From a virus: DNA of 24,055 bases. Of this stretch, positions 13,805 through 19,577 are shown one piece after another. Position 1 is the stretch's first letter. Each line of letters opens with the position of its first letter. The DNA is taken from positions 1 through 24,055 of IMG/VR virus record IMGVR_UViG_3300046006_002273. One strand, given 5' to 3'. Under the pieces are notes generated by a model. That model worked only from the letters and a program-made list of their open reading frames with translations. It was not told the origin of the DNA and searched no databases. A program made the position numbers and the translations under genes.

Positions 13805-14371
13805 TTAGCTCCTCGATGCGCCGCCATTGCTCGGCGGCGGTTGGACGTTTTTTGATTGCTCTTTGAGGGTCTGTAGCACCTGCTTTTGCACGTCCAGCAA
13901 TTCCAGCATCACCTTGCCTTGAGCATCGCGAATGGCTGGAATCGGAGTCATTAGTCGCGTTGCGGCTTCCATCATGTCGCGAACTTCGCGAGCAGGTAAC
14001 GTTCCATCCTCCATGATCTGTCTGGTGCATTCGGAATCGTCCATCACGTACTTTTGCAATGTCTCGTGCTGGGCGATTACGGTGCGTTGAAACTCGATAT
14101 TCTGGTCTGCGATTGCCGCCAGCTTTTTGACCGAATCCGATACCGATTTGTTCGTCTCCGCGTTGGTTTTGTTCGTCTCAGCGTTGGTTTTGTACGCGCT
14201 GGCCATGTCCTCGTTGACCTTCTGCCTGGACTCCATTTCTTTTTTCCCGTTGAGCCACCCGAACACGACAATGGTGACAATCACTCCGACAACCAACGTG
14301 GTCATGATCCCTTCGCGGCTCATGATCTGGAGGATTAATCTCGCGTACCACGGGTCATCTGATGTCATCAT
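13805..14371 (-). CDS. Membrane-anchored coiled-coil protein (spanin- or holin-like candidate)
   Basis: The protein has 188 residues from ATG 14371, which has GAGGAAC about 9 bases upstream. After an N-terminal segment, residues about 22-38 (IMTTLVVGVIVTIVVFG) form one transmembrane helix. A Lys/Glu-rich coiled coil follows, containing the repeat TNAETNK in tandem (about residues 64-76), and it runs to about residue 100. A second helical region and a Pro/Asn/Ser tail end the protein. One short N-terminal membrane span followed by a periplasmic coiled coil is the architecture of inner-membrane spanins. No outer-membrane partner lipoprotein is evident nearby, so this stays a candidate. Confidence 0.72.
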   Translation of the reverse strand: MMTSDDPWYARLILQIMSREGIMTTLVVGVIVTIVVFGWLNGKKEMESRQKVNEDMASAYKTNAETNKTNAETNKSVSDSVKKLAAIADQNIEFQRTVIAQHETLQKYVMDDSECTRQIMEDGTLPAREVRDMMEAATRLMTPIPAIRDAQGKVMLELLDVQKQVLQTLKEQSKNVQPPPSNGGASRS

Positions 14372-14373
14372 CG

Positions 14374-14544
14374 TTAACAGTTCCTCATGGATCGGAGTGA
14401 ATTATGGTGCAAACTCTCGCCCCGATGAATCGCACACAACAGCGTCAGCCGGCGTCCATCGGGGGTTGTGACAATCGTGTGTCGCGGCGTTGCCAGCGGC
14501 GACGGGCGGCGGGTGATCGGCGGTGATTGCTGGGGTAGGATCAT
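14374..14544 (-). CDS. Small Pro-rich protein, unknown (56 residues)
   Basis: ATG 14544 overlaps the stop of the upstream gene (ATGA) and the TAA lies just before the next start, so the frame fills the gap exactly. The protein begins MILPQQSPPITRRPSPLATP, is rich in Pro, Arg and Thr, and ends RSMRNC. A sequence GAGAGG lies about 8 bases upstream. It may be expressed or may be a spacer; the coupling pattern is the main argument. Confidence 0.5.
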   Translation of the reverse strand: MILPQQSPPITRRPSPLATPRHTIVTTPDGRRLTLLCAIHRGESLHHNSLRSMRNC

Positions 14545-15299
14545 CGGGTCAGCCTCTCAATCAGTACGTTCCCAAGTTGATGGATGTCTCCGCTGGCGTA
14601 CAGTCCGCGTCCCTCGTCTTCGATTCTGCGGAGGACGAAGGCGAGTTCTCGGGAGATGATTCGTTCGGCGACTCGCTCAACCAGTCCGCATCGGTCGCCG
14701 ATCCGACTGTCTCCGGTAATCGTCCCGCGTAGTCGAGTGCTGGTTCCAGATTCATCGGCAGTAATGGTAAGTCGAACACGGTAGAGTTCCCCATTGGGTC
14801 CGATGCTGCCCCAAACGTCCGTGGTCAGTACGACCGAACCGTTTTCAATTCTGGTTGACCTCCGAACGTCGTAACCTCGAATTCGTAATCGGTACTCGTA
14901 ACGTACGGAGCCGTCGGTCCTGCGGTCGGTAACGTAGGATGCGACTCTGTAGGCGGCCTCTCCCCAGGCCCAGCCGGTTCGCTCGCGGCCGTCGATGCTG
15001 AGCGTGATTTGCTTGGGTGCAACGGAACCCAGTCTTGTTTTGGAGCCGATCCCTCCATCAGCATCTCGCCGTCCTCCGGTTCGCTCGGCATCCATTTCTC
15101 GGCTGCGTCTTCCAAGAGCCGCCGCCGTGTTTCGCGCGGTAAAATCCGAATTTCCGACTGACGTAAATCGACCAACGGCATCACGCATCCCTCCGACTAC
15201 CACACCCCACAGAACGCCAGTTATCGGCACCGGGACCGTCGTCTCGCGGCTCGCCTGGCCGGTCGCTCCCAAGATCAGAATTGCCGCTGCGATATTCAT
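14541..15299 (-). CDS. Putative exported protein with signal peptide, unknown
   Basis: The frame of 252 codons starts at ATG 15299 in ATGA overlap with the gene before. The N-terminus MNIAAAILILGATGQAS looks like a signal peptide with a possible GQA/S cleavage site. From about residue 95 the sequence is convincing protein (KQITLSIDGRERTGWAWGE, YRLRIRGYDV, ELYRVRLTITADESGT, LVERVAERIISRELAF): beta-rich, then helical. Between about 15180 and 15010 the codon third-position GC of this frame drops (about 45%), while a nested frame scores higher, so this gene could be interrupted by frame changes or contain a true overlapping gene. The second part is probably right in this frame. Confidence 0.6.
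   Translation of the reverse strand: MNIAAAILILGATGQASRETTVPVPITGVLWGVVVGGMRDAVGRFTSVGNSDFTARNTAAALGRRSREMDAERTGGRRDADGGIGSKTRLGSVAPKQITLSIDGRERTGWAWGEAAYRVASYVTDRRTDGSVRYEYRLRIRGYDVRRSTRIENGSVVLTTDVWGSIGPNGELYRVRLTITADESGTSTRLRGTITGDSRIGDRCGLVERVAERIISRELAFVLRRIEDEGRGLYASGDIHQLGNVLIERLTR
14825..15181 (-). CDS. Overlapping reading frame nested in the 252-codon gene
   Basis: ATG 15181 has GGAGGG 7 bases upstream, one of the better ribosome sites in the window; a GTG immediately before it is an alternative start. The product would have 118 residues. The first part (MPLVDLRQSEIRILPRETRR, then LLEDAAEKWMPSEPEDGEM) reads like a real acidic helical protein and its third-position GC between 15061 and 15120 is 15 of 19, against 8 of 19 in the overlapping frame. 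The remainder is Pro/Ser/Thr-rich and unconvincing. It may be a real embedded gene, or evidence of frameshifts in the gene around it. Confidence 0.4.
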   Translation of the reverse strand: MPLVDLRQSEIRILPRETRRRLLEDAAEKWMPSEPEDGEMLMEGSAPKQDWVPLHPSKSRSASTAASEPAGPGERPPTESHPTLPTAGPTAPYVTSTDYEFEVTTFGGQPELKTVRSY

Positions 15300-15502
15300 T
15301 CGTCCCGCCGATCTCGATACGCTTCGTGTCCGGCCTCAACCAGCGGCCCAAAGTCCCGTTCAAACTCACGATCCACGTCGTCGCGATGGATGCCGCGCGG
15401 CTCGTCAGGCATCACGTGCCGCACGATCGCAATCCAGCCGGCCGCCAGCAGCACGCCGACTGCCATCGACGCGAGAATCAGTATTGCCGCGTAGATGGTC
15501 AT
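15296..15502 (-). CDS. Small membrane protein, holin-like candidate
   Basis: ATG 15502 overlaps the upstream stop (ATGA); an earlier ATG at 15535 with AGGA upstream would add 11 polar residues. The protein (68 residues) begins MTIYAAILILASMAVGVLL and continues hydrophobic to about residue 25, one transmembrane helix. The rest is charged (DEPRG, DDVDREFERDFG, HEAYRDRRDE). One span and a charged tail suit a type III holin or a spanin fragment. It sits in the region with the cysteine peptidase and coiled-coil membrane protein, but assignment as holin is inference. Confidence 0.65.
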   Translation of the reverse strand: MTIYAAILILASMAVGVLLAAGWIAIVRHVMPDEPRGIHRDDVDREFERDFGPLVEAGHEAYRDRRDE

Positions 15503-15669
15503 GATGTTTCTGTTCTGCTTGGATTCTTCATCCAATTCCTAAGCCACCGTCTCGTGTCATCGAGTTTGTCCCGCTCTCGGCGCTGTGAAATGGCGAGCGA
15601 CGGACGGCAAATTTGGTTGATCCAAATTGCGTGGTCAAGCATCGCTATTTTCCGGTCCAGTTTCCGCAT
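15499..15669 (-). CDS. Small basic helical protein (56 residues)
   Basis: Starting at ATG 15669 (AGGCGG nearby), the protein is MRKLDRKIAMLDHAIWINQI followed by a strongly basic helix (SQRRERDKLDDTRRWLRNWMKN). A longer version from 15756 would read through the tRNA-like element, so I prefer the shorter start. It ends in ATGA overlap with the membrane gene. Basic amphipathic helices suggest nucleic acid or membrane contact, but nothing more specific is visible. Confidence 0.55.
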   Translation of the reverse strand: MRKLDRKIAMLDHAIWINQICRPSLAISQRRERDKLDDTRRWLRNWMKNPSRTETS

Positions 15670-15698
15670 GTGCCGCCTATCGAGCCTCGTGATCTTAG

Positions 15699-15771
15699 CC
15701 GGGACTACGCGACTCGAACGCGTGCCTTGACGACTTCTCGCCATGCTCTGCTCCACCTAAGCTAAGTCCCG
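15699..15771 (-). tRNA. tRNA-like element with defective anticodon arm
   Basis: On the minus strand 73 bases fold largely as a tRNA. The acceptor stem CGGGACT/AGTCCCG is perfect over 7 bp. T8 and A9 follow, then a D-stem GCTT/GAGC with a 10-base loop containing GG. The T-arm is ACGCG-TTCGAGT-CGCGT, perfect and with the canonical TTCGA loop. The anticodon region is short: TGGCG and CGTCA pair (one G-T) around a 6-base loop AGAAGT, which lacks T33 and one base. CCA is not encoded; base 73 is G. An isotype cannot be given. Either it is a decayed tRNA, an attachment-site remnant, or an unusual tRNA-like RNA. Confidence 0.5.
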
Positions 15772-15787
15772 CAGTTCGCACCCGCCA

Positions 15788-15949
15788 TCAGTAAACGCCC
15801 GTCCGTGTGCAGTTGTGAAACCCGATTGAACTGGTCATTCGCAAACCATAGTTGTCGAACCACGCGATCCACCTACCGAACCACAGCGGAAACAGCAGCC
15901 AGCCATAACTCGACCTGCAATCATGGATCCTCTGCAACGGCAAGTTCAT
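15788..15949 (-). CDS. Small aromatic hydrophobic protein (53 residues)
   Basis: ATG 15949 has GGGAGG 6 bases upstream; a longer reading from GTG 16054 exists but lacks a ribosome site. The protein begins MNLPLQRIHDCRSSYGWLLF and continues PLWFGRWIAWFDNYG, an aromatic, possibly membrane-associated segment, then a polar tail. It may be a small lysis or membrane protein. The strong ribosome site and placement in the operon are the support; no family is recognised. Confidence 0.55.
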   Translation of the reverse strand: MNLPLQRIHDCRSSYGWLLFPLWFGRWIAWFDNYGLRMTSSIGFHNCTRTGVY

Positions 15950-15962
15950 TCTCATCCTCCCG

Positions 15963-16000
15963 CCCCGCGCGGCCGCGTCCATGCGGCCGGGTCCGCGGGG
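15963..16000. promoter_or_regulatory. Long GC-rich hairpin just upstream of a ribosome site
   Basis: CCCCGCG and CGCGGGG (7 bp) enclose CGGCCGC and GCGGCCG (7 bp) around a 6-base loop, with four unpaired bases on one side. The stem ends a few bases before the GGGAGG of the 53-residue gene. The gap between that gene and the one ending at 16091 (141 bases) otherwise holds no supported feature. No U-tract follows, so control of translation or RNA stability is more likely than termination. Confidence 0.55.
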
Positions 16001-16090
16001 AGTGGTCTTCCTCCGTGTAAGATGCCGCCAGGCGGAACTCTTGGCAGGGTGCACGCCCGGCGGCGGCCCGCATCGCGTCGGGCAGAGATC

Positions 16091-16474
16091 CTAGACGCCT
16101 TTCGCTTCGGCAATGATCTGAGCGTAAACGTCTCCTGCCATCACCGTGTTACCTGCCATCAGCGTCTTTGACGACGCCTCGGCCTCATCGACAATCGCCC
16201 GATACAGTCGCCCTGCCGCAATCGCCTTCCGTAGCGGGCCATGCACCTCCTGATCCACCGCGTTGACGCAACACGTCCGCAGCCGATTCGTAGCCGCCCG
16301 GTCCCGCCGCTTCCCTTCCGCAAACGCCTGGACGCCCTGCGGATTGCAGTTTTCCAGGGCCGCTGCGATGGCGGAGATGATGCTGACGATCATCGTGATA
16401 TCAAATCCAAACGTGTCATCGTCGCCCGTCAAGCGACCATAGACCGCACTCGCAAACGATTCCAGGATTCCCAT
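16091..16474 (-). CDS. Unknown protein with hydrophobic segment (127 residues)
   Basis: ATG 16474 has GGGAG 6 bases upstream and follows the peptidase stop by 3 bases. The N-terminal part MGILESFASAVYGRLTG is amphipathic, followed by a hydrophobic helix FDITMIVSIISAIAAAL (about residues 24-40), then a polar helical region with several cysteines (NCNPQG, RTCCVNAV) and a C-terminal helix (VYAQIIAEAKGV). It resembles small phage membrane-associated proteins. Being directly downstream of the peptidase suggests a shared role in lysis or envelope access, which is inference. Confidence 0.7.
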   Translation of the reverse strand: MGILESFASAVYGRLTGDDDTFGFDITMIVSIISAIAAALENCNPQGVQAFAEGKRRDRAATNRLRTCCVNAVDQEVHGPLRKAIAAGRLYRAIVDEAEASSKTLMAGNTVMAGDVYAQIIAEAKGV

Positions 16475-16477
16475 TGC

Positions 16478-17236
16478 TCACTCCCTCACTGTGATAGTTC
16501 TGATCGCAAACCCACTCGGCCCACCGCGTAGAAACGATTCTGAATCGTAGCCGAATCCGTTTTCTCCCCAGGTTTTCTCCCAGCTATTTTTGTACTTCAG
16601 CAGCCAGCGTTTGCCGTCCTTGACTGCCTGCCAGCCGCAGATACAATGCCGCGAACGCCCGTACACCAACCCGAACCCGAGGAAGGTTGCGGTTGCCGCC
16701 TCGTCGAACGTTGACACCCGCCAGAATTCTTCAACCTTGAACTGAGACGCGGTCGCTTCCCAGCCGTCCGGCAATCGCTGGGAGAACCCAGTTGCCGGGT
16801 GAGTGTGCGGGAACGGTTCGCCTGTGACAGGAAGGATTCCGCGCTCTTTCAGCTCGGTGAGTGCGTCGCCGACAACGGCCCCCGATGACGCACTCCGGCC
16901 GATCCGCTTGTAAAGGCTCATCGCCGACGTTCTGACGATCTTGCCGTGCTGAATCGCTTGGCATCGGTCGAACGCCGCCGCTGCTCCGTTTCCAACGCAA
17001 GAACCCTCTCGGCCCTGCCCTCGAATGAACGGGTCAAGCCGCGTCAGGTCGCCCTGCGCGACAATCAGGTCCGGCCAGTCAGCACGCGGAATCAGGTCGA
17101 ACGCGGACATAAAGTCGCCGCTATCAGCGCAGGCTAATTGGGCTTCGGATTCCGGCAACGCCCCCGCGAATCCATCCACGCCGATGCCTCTCGGCGGTAC
17201 CAAATCAACGTCAATCCACCTGCGGTCAATCATCAC
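16478..17236 (-). CDS. Papain-family (C1-like) cysteine peptidase
   Basis: The start is GTG 17236 or the ATG at 17233, both coupled to the upstream stop; numbering here uses 17236 and 252 residues. The catalytic layout is complete: Gln74 in RGQGREGSC, the nucleophile Cys80, His197 in RSRHCICGW, and Asn217 in KYKNSWEKTWGENGFGYD, the classical papain C-terminal signature. Helix 1 (NGAAAAFDRCQAI) follows the Cys as in the family. There is no propeptide and no signal peptide, so it would act in the host cytoplasm, the virion, or be released by holin. It could cleave peptide crosslinks, virion proteins or host proteins; the substrate is unknown. It is coupled to a secreted PKD-like protein gene. 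Confidence 0.88.
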   Translation of the reverse strand: MMIDRRWIDVDLVPPRGIGVDGFAGALPESEAQLACADSGDFMSAFDLIPRADWPDLIVAQGDLTRLDPFIRGQGREGSCVGNGAAAAFDRCQAIQHGKIVRTSAMSLYKRIGRSASSGAVVGDALTELKERGILPVTGEPFPHTHPATGFSQRLPDGWEATASQFKVEEFWRVSTFDEAATATFLGFGLVYGRSRHCICGWQAVKDGKRWLLKYKNSWEKTWGENGFGYDSESFLRGGPSGFAIRTITVRE

Positions 17237-18090
17237 CCACCCGCCTTTCCGAGCGCCGCAATGACGCCTTCCGCACTCGCTGGCATCGGCACCTTGGCGA
17301 GCGTCTTACCGGACGCTCCGCTTGAATAATCCAGGACGAACAGGACCGGCAGGCGGTCGCTGCCGATCTCTTGTTTGAGCCGATGCACTAGCGGGCTGTC
17401 GCTGTCCTGGTCGAGGACTAGCGGCGATGGGTGGTCTTTGCTCCGCAGCCGCTCCAGGATCGCTTCGTCCGTCCTGAGTTTCAGGATCGCTGTCGCTGTC
17501 GCTGTGTCCGTCGCTCCACTCTCCCGCAAGACTACGATCAGCCGCCGGCCCAACGTCGGTACCGGCGGCGCCGGAGGGTCCGGCGGATCTGGGGGAGCAA
17601 CTCCCGTCAACACGATCGAGTGCGTCGTCATGTCCGCCGCCGGCCCGCCGTTCGCGTTGGTTCCGCTGACGACCAGGACGAACGTGTATTTTCCAGCGGT
17701 CGGGCTGGCAAAAATGCACTTCAGGCCCTGTTCGACCGGCAGGAAGCTGGTTTCCTCGGGGCTGATCGCCAGCAGCCAAAGCCGGCCTGTGCCAACCGAC
17801 TCGCTGGCGTCCAGGACCACCAGGGCGCCGGGGCGGGATTCGCGCGGGCCGGTGATCGTCGCCCGCGGCGACTGGGCCAGGGCGGCGGCGGCCGAAAGCA
17901 GGATCAGGAGGCAGGCACCGAATCGAACGGCCCCTCTGCGGCATGCTCGCAGCGGCTCCCATTGAGCCCTTCCCGCCGGAAAGAAAGCCTCCAGCAGCGG
18001 CAGGCGGAAGAGCGCGACTCGGAGATTATCGCGGTTGGGTCGGTCCCCGGCGAACGCTGGCAGGCGGCTTTTTTCGATAAATGGACGCAT
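17233..18090 (-). CDS. Exported PKD-like domain protein
   Basis: The protein has 285 residues from ATG 18090 with GAGGGG upstream. A hydrophobic export segment, FGACLLILLSAAAALAQS, sits unusually far in, at about residues 57-74, after a 56-residue basic/polar lead; no better start codon is visible closer to it. Then comes a PKD/Ig-like domain (ATITGPRESRPGALVVLDASES to TTHSIVLTG, about 77-160) with typical 'PG..V.LDAS.S' and 'AGKYTFVLVV' strands. A Pro-rich linker (PPDPPDPPAPPVP) leads to an alpha/beta domain (RRLIVVLRESG, LPVLFVLDYSSG). It may bind surfaces or polysaccharide. It is the first gene of the presumed lysis region and shares an overlap with the peptidase gene. Confidence 0.75.
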   Translation of the reverse strand: MRPFIEKSRLPAFAGDRPNRDNLRVALFRLPLLEAFFPAGRAQWEPLRACRRGAVRFGACLLILLSAAAALAQSPRATITGPRESRPGALVVLDASESVGTGRLWLLAISPEETSFLPVEQGLKCIFASPTAGKYTFVLVVSGTNANGGPAADMTTHSIVLTGVAPPDPPDPPAPPVPTLGRRLIVVLRESGATDTATATAILKLRTDEAILERLRSKDHPSPLVLDQDSDSPLVHRLKQEIGSDRLPVLFVLDYSSGASGKTLAKVPMPASAEGVIAALGKAGG

Positions 18091-18183
18091 GACACCCCTC
18101 GTTGTTTTGGGTGCCCGCGTCTATGCGAGCCGTGGCCGCGTTCGTGCGACGGACGGAATTTTAGCGAGTTTCGGGTAGGCTCG

Positions 18184-18555
18184 TCAACATGAGCCGCGAA
18201 TTTCCGCGGGCCCCCGGCGAACGGCCGGAGTTGCACCGGCTGCCGGACAGGATTCCCCTGCGCTCACCGTGGGGGCTCCCGCGGATCTCCAGATATTCTC
18301 CCCGCAATCCGGACACGTCAACAGGTCAAGAACCGGATATCCACATCGCGGACATCGGCCGCCAAGTTCGCGCCGCAGTTCGGTCATCACCTGTTCATGG
18401 TCGGCGAGCGCGGCCCCGGCTTCGTGCCGGCGCTCGATGGCGACTCGCGCGTCCAGCTCCGCCGGCGTGATTCGCTCGGTTCCGCCGGACATGATCTGCT
18501 TCAGCCGGTAGCATGACCAGGCGTCGATGGAATGCTCGTAGCGTCGCCCTCTCAT
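18184..18555 (-). CDS. Zinc-ribbon protein (123 residues)
   Basis: ATG 18555 overlaps the upstream stop (ATGA). After basic and acidic helices (LDARVAIERRHEAG, EQVMTELRRELGG), two CxxC knuckles appear: CPRC (about residues 68-71) and CPDC (about 81-84), forming a zinc ribbon CPRCGYPVLDLLTCPDCGE. A Pro/Ala/Gly-rich tail follows. Zinc ribbons of this size commonly bind nucleic acid or act as adaptors. A gap of 93 bases follows before the exported protein gene and holds no clear element. Confidence 0.7.
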   Translation of the reverse strand: MRGRRYEHSIDAWSCYRLKQIMSGGTERITPAELDARVAIERRHEAGAALADHEQVMTELRRELGGRCPRCGYPVLDLLTCPDCGENIWRSAGAPTVSAGESCPAAGATPAVRRGPAEIRGSC

Positions 18556-19121
18556 GGCGTCCTCGCTTTCTCGGCGGCTTCGCGGGTGGAGTAGTAGCCA
18601 CTGCAGATGGCGTCAAATGATCCATTTGGGCCGTACACGCATGACAGCTTTCCGAGCCTGGTGTTTACGCCGGTAACTTCCCACGATTTCACGCCGATCG
18701 AATCCCAGATTGTGATCCCAGGCGTGATCGGCACACCGTCCGCCGTCTTTGGCAGCCGGTCCACGATCGCCTGTAGCCGCTCGATCTCCGCTTTCGCTTC
18801 CTTAGCCATCTGCCAACGCTGATCGCGGACATCCTCAGCGTCTCGCAATTTGTCTTGCAGCCGCTCGTTCTCCGCCCGCAGCCTGCTGCACTCGCTGATC
18901 GCGTTGACGGCGGCGGCTTGTACGGTGTCGAGGGAAGCCTGTAGTCGCACGTTTTCTCCCTGCCTCTGGTCTCGCTGCTCTCCTAGGATGACCGCGGTTT
19001 TTTGCCACGAATCCACGTCGGCCTGTAGCCGCTCGATTTCGTCAGCCGCGGATCGCAGTTCAATGTTCCAGTCTCGGCAACATCTCGCAATGTCTCGCAA
19101 CTGTTTTGCTGCCTCGCTCAT
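18552..19121 (-). CDS. Coiled-coil protein with C-terminal folded domain
   Basis: ATG 19121 overlaps the previous stop (ATGA) and has GGGAGGGAG about 7 bases upstream, so it is preferred to an earlier ATG at 19136. The first 125 of 189 residues form long heptad coiled coils (IERLQADVDSWQ, RLRAENERLQDKLRDAEDV, AEIERLQAIVDRL). The rest is a small beta-rich domain (DGVPITPGITIWD, VTGVNTRLGKLSCVYGP, GYYSTREAAEKA). Similar coiled-coil plus small C-terminal domain proteins occur in phage early regions, with unknown function. Confidence 0.75.
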   Translation of the reverse strand: MSEAAKQLRDIARCCRDWNIELRSAADEIERLQADVDSWQKTAVILGEQRDQRQGENVRLQASLDTVQAAAVNAISECSRLRAENERLQDKLRDAEDVRDQRWQMAKEAKAEIERLQAIVDRLPKTADGVPITPGITIWDSIGVKSWEVTGVNTRLGKLSCVYGPNGSFDAICSGYYSTREAAEKARTP

Positions 19122-19339
19122 GATCTCCCTCCCCATTTCGCCACCCGCTCGCAAATCTCATCGGCAACGTTTTCACGCTCGCCAGTCGGCCGATCGCGCA
19201 TCAGCCGCATGGCCTCATCACCGTCGCACGGGCCGTCGGCGGGAACGGTTTGGTCCGGCTCGACTTCCGCACGGCTGACGCGGGGCTTTCGCGACGCTCG
19301 GGAGTGCCGGAATTTACCCAATGGCTTCTGGTACACCAT
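19118..19339 (-). CDS. Small polar protein, unknown (73 residues)
   Basis: ATG 19339 has GGAGGAAGGA immediately upstream and overlaps the end of the csrA-like gene by 26 bases. The N-terminal half is basic (MVYQKPLGKFRHSRASRKP), the C-terminal half acidic with a helix (ENVADEICERVAKWGG). No family is recognised. Its ribosome site contains repeated GGA, the core of CsrA binding sites, and therefore is a possible target of the gene just upstream. Confidence 0.65.
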   Translation of the reverse strand: MVYQKPLGKFRHSRASRKPRVSRAEVEPDQTVPADGPCDGDEAMRLMRDRPTGERENVADEICERVAKWGGRS

Positions 19340-19520
19340 GTCCTTCCTCCCGCTCCGCAATCTCGCTCCGCAGCACCGTCACCGCGCGGTCAGCCAGTAT
19401 TCGCAACCGCACCCGGCCGCCGCCCAGCCGGTCCACCACGATTCGCGCCGGCCCGTCGACCTCGATCGACTGGCCACGTTTGCGAGTCAGGACCAACCCG
19501 CCTTTTTCTTTCGTCTGCAT
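19314..19520 (-). CDS. csrA: CsrA/RsmA-family translational regulator
   Basis: This 68-residue protein starts at ATG 19520 with GGAAGGA upstream. It matches CsrA from end to end of the core: LVLTRKRGQSIEVDG corresponds to the first strand with its key LTRK residues, followed by a strand pair around GGGRVRLRI, and ADRAVTVLRSEIAERE carries the conserved 'V.V.R.EI' with the RNA-contacting Arg. CsrA dimers bind GGA motifs in mRNA leaders and block or stabilise translation. In the phage it could control phage or host genes. A GC-rich hairpin lies just upstream (19541-19559), and the ribosome site itself contains GGA twice, which would permit autoregulation. Confidence 0.88.
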   Translation of the reverse strand: MQTKEKGGLVLTRKRGQSIEVDGPARIVVDRLGGGRVRLRILADRAVTVLRSEIAEREEGHGVPEAIG

Positions 19521-19540
19521 GGGATTCCTTCCGCAATGCC

Positions 19541-19559
19541 GGCGGGGAAAGCCCCCGCC
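19541..19559 (-). promoter_or_regulatory. Hairpin in the csrA-like gene leader
   Basis: GGCGGGG and CCCCGCC pair perfectly over 7 bp around a 5-base loop. The hairpin ends about 10 bases before the GGAAGGA ribosome site. There is no U-tract, so a role in translation control or CsrA binding context is more plausible than termination. Function is inferred. Confidence 0.5.
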
Positions 19560-19577
19560 GTGGTTTCGTTTCCCGCC

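Noticed and set aside
13728-13805. A 25-codon frame beginning at ATG 13805 in TAATG overlap
   Set aside because: The adjacent 127-residue frame from ATG 13798 explains the ribosome site and is far longer; the short frame is probably its shadow.
17904-18236. Minus-strand open frame of 110 codons overlapping the zinc-ribbon and exported protein genes
   Set aside because: Composition is Arg/Ser/Pro-rich, and it overlaps two better-supported genes.
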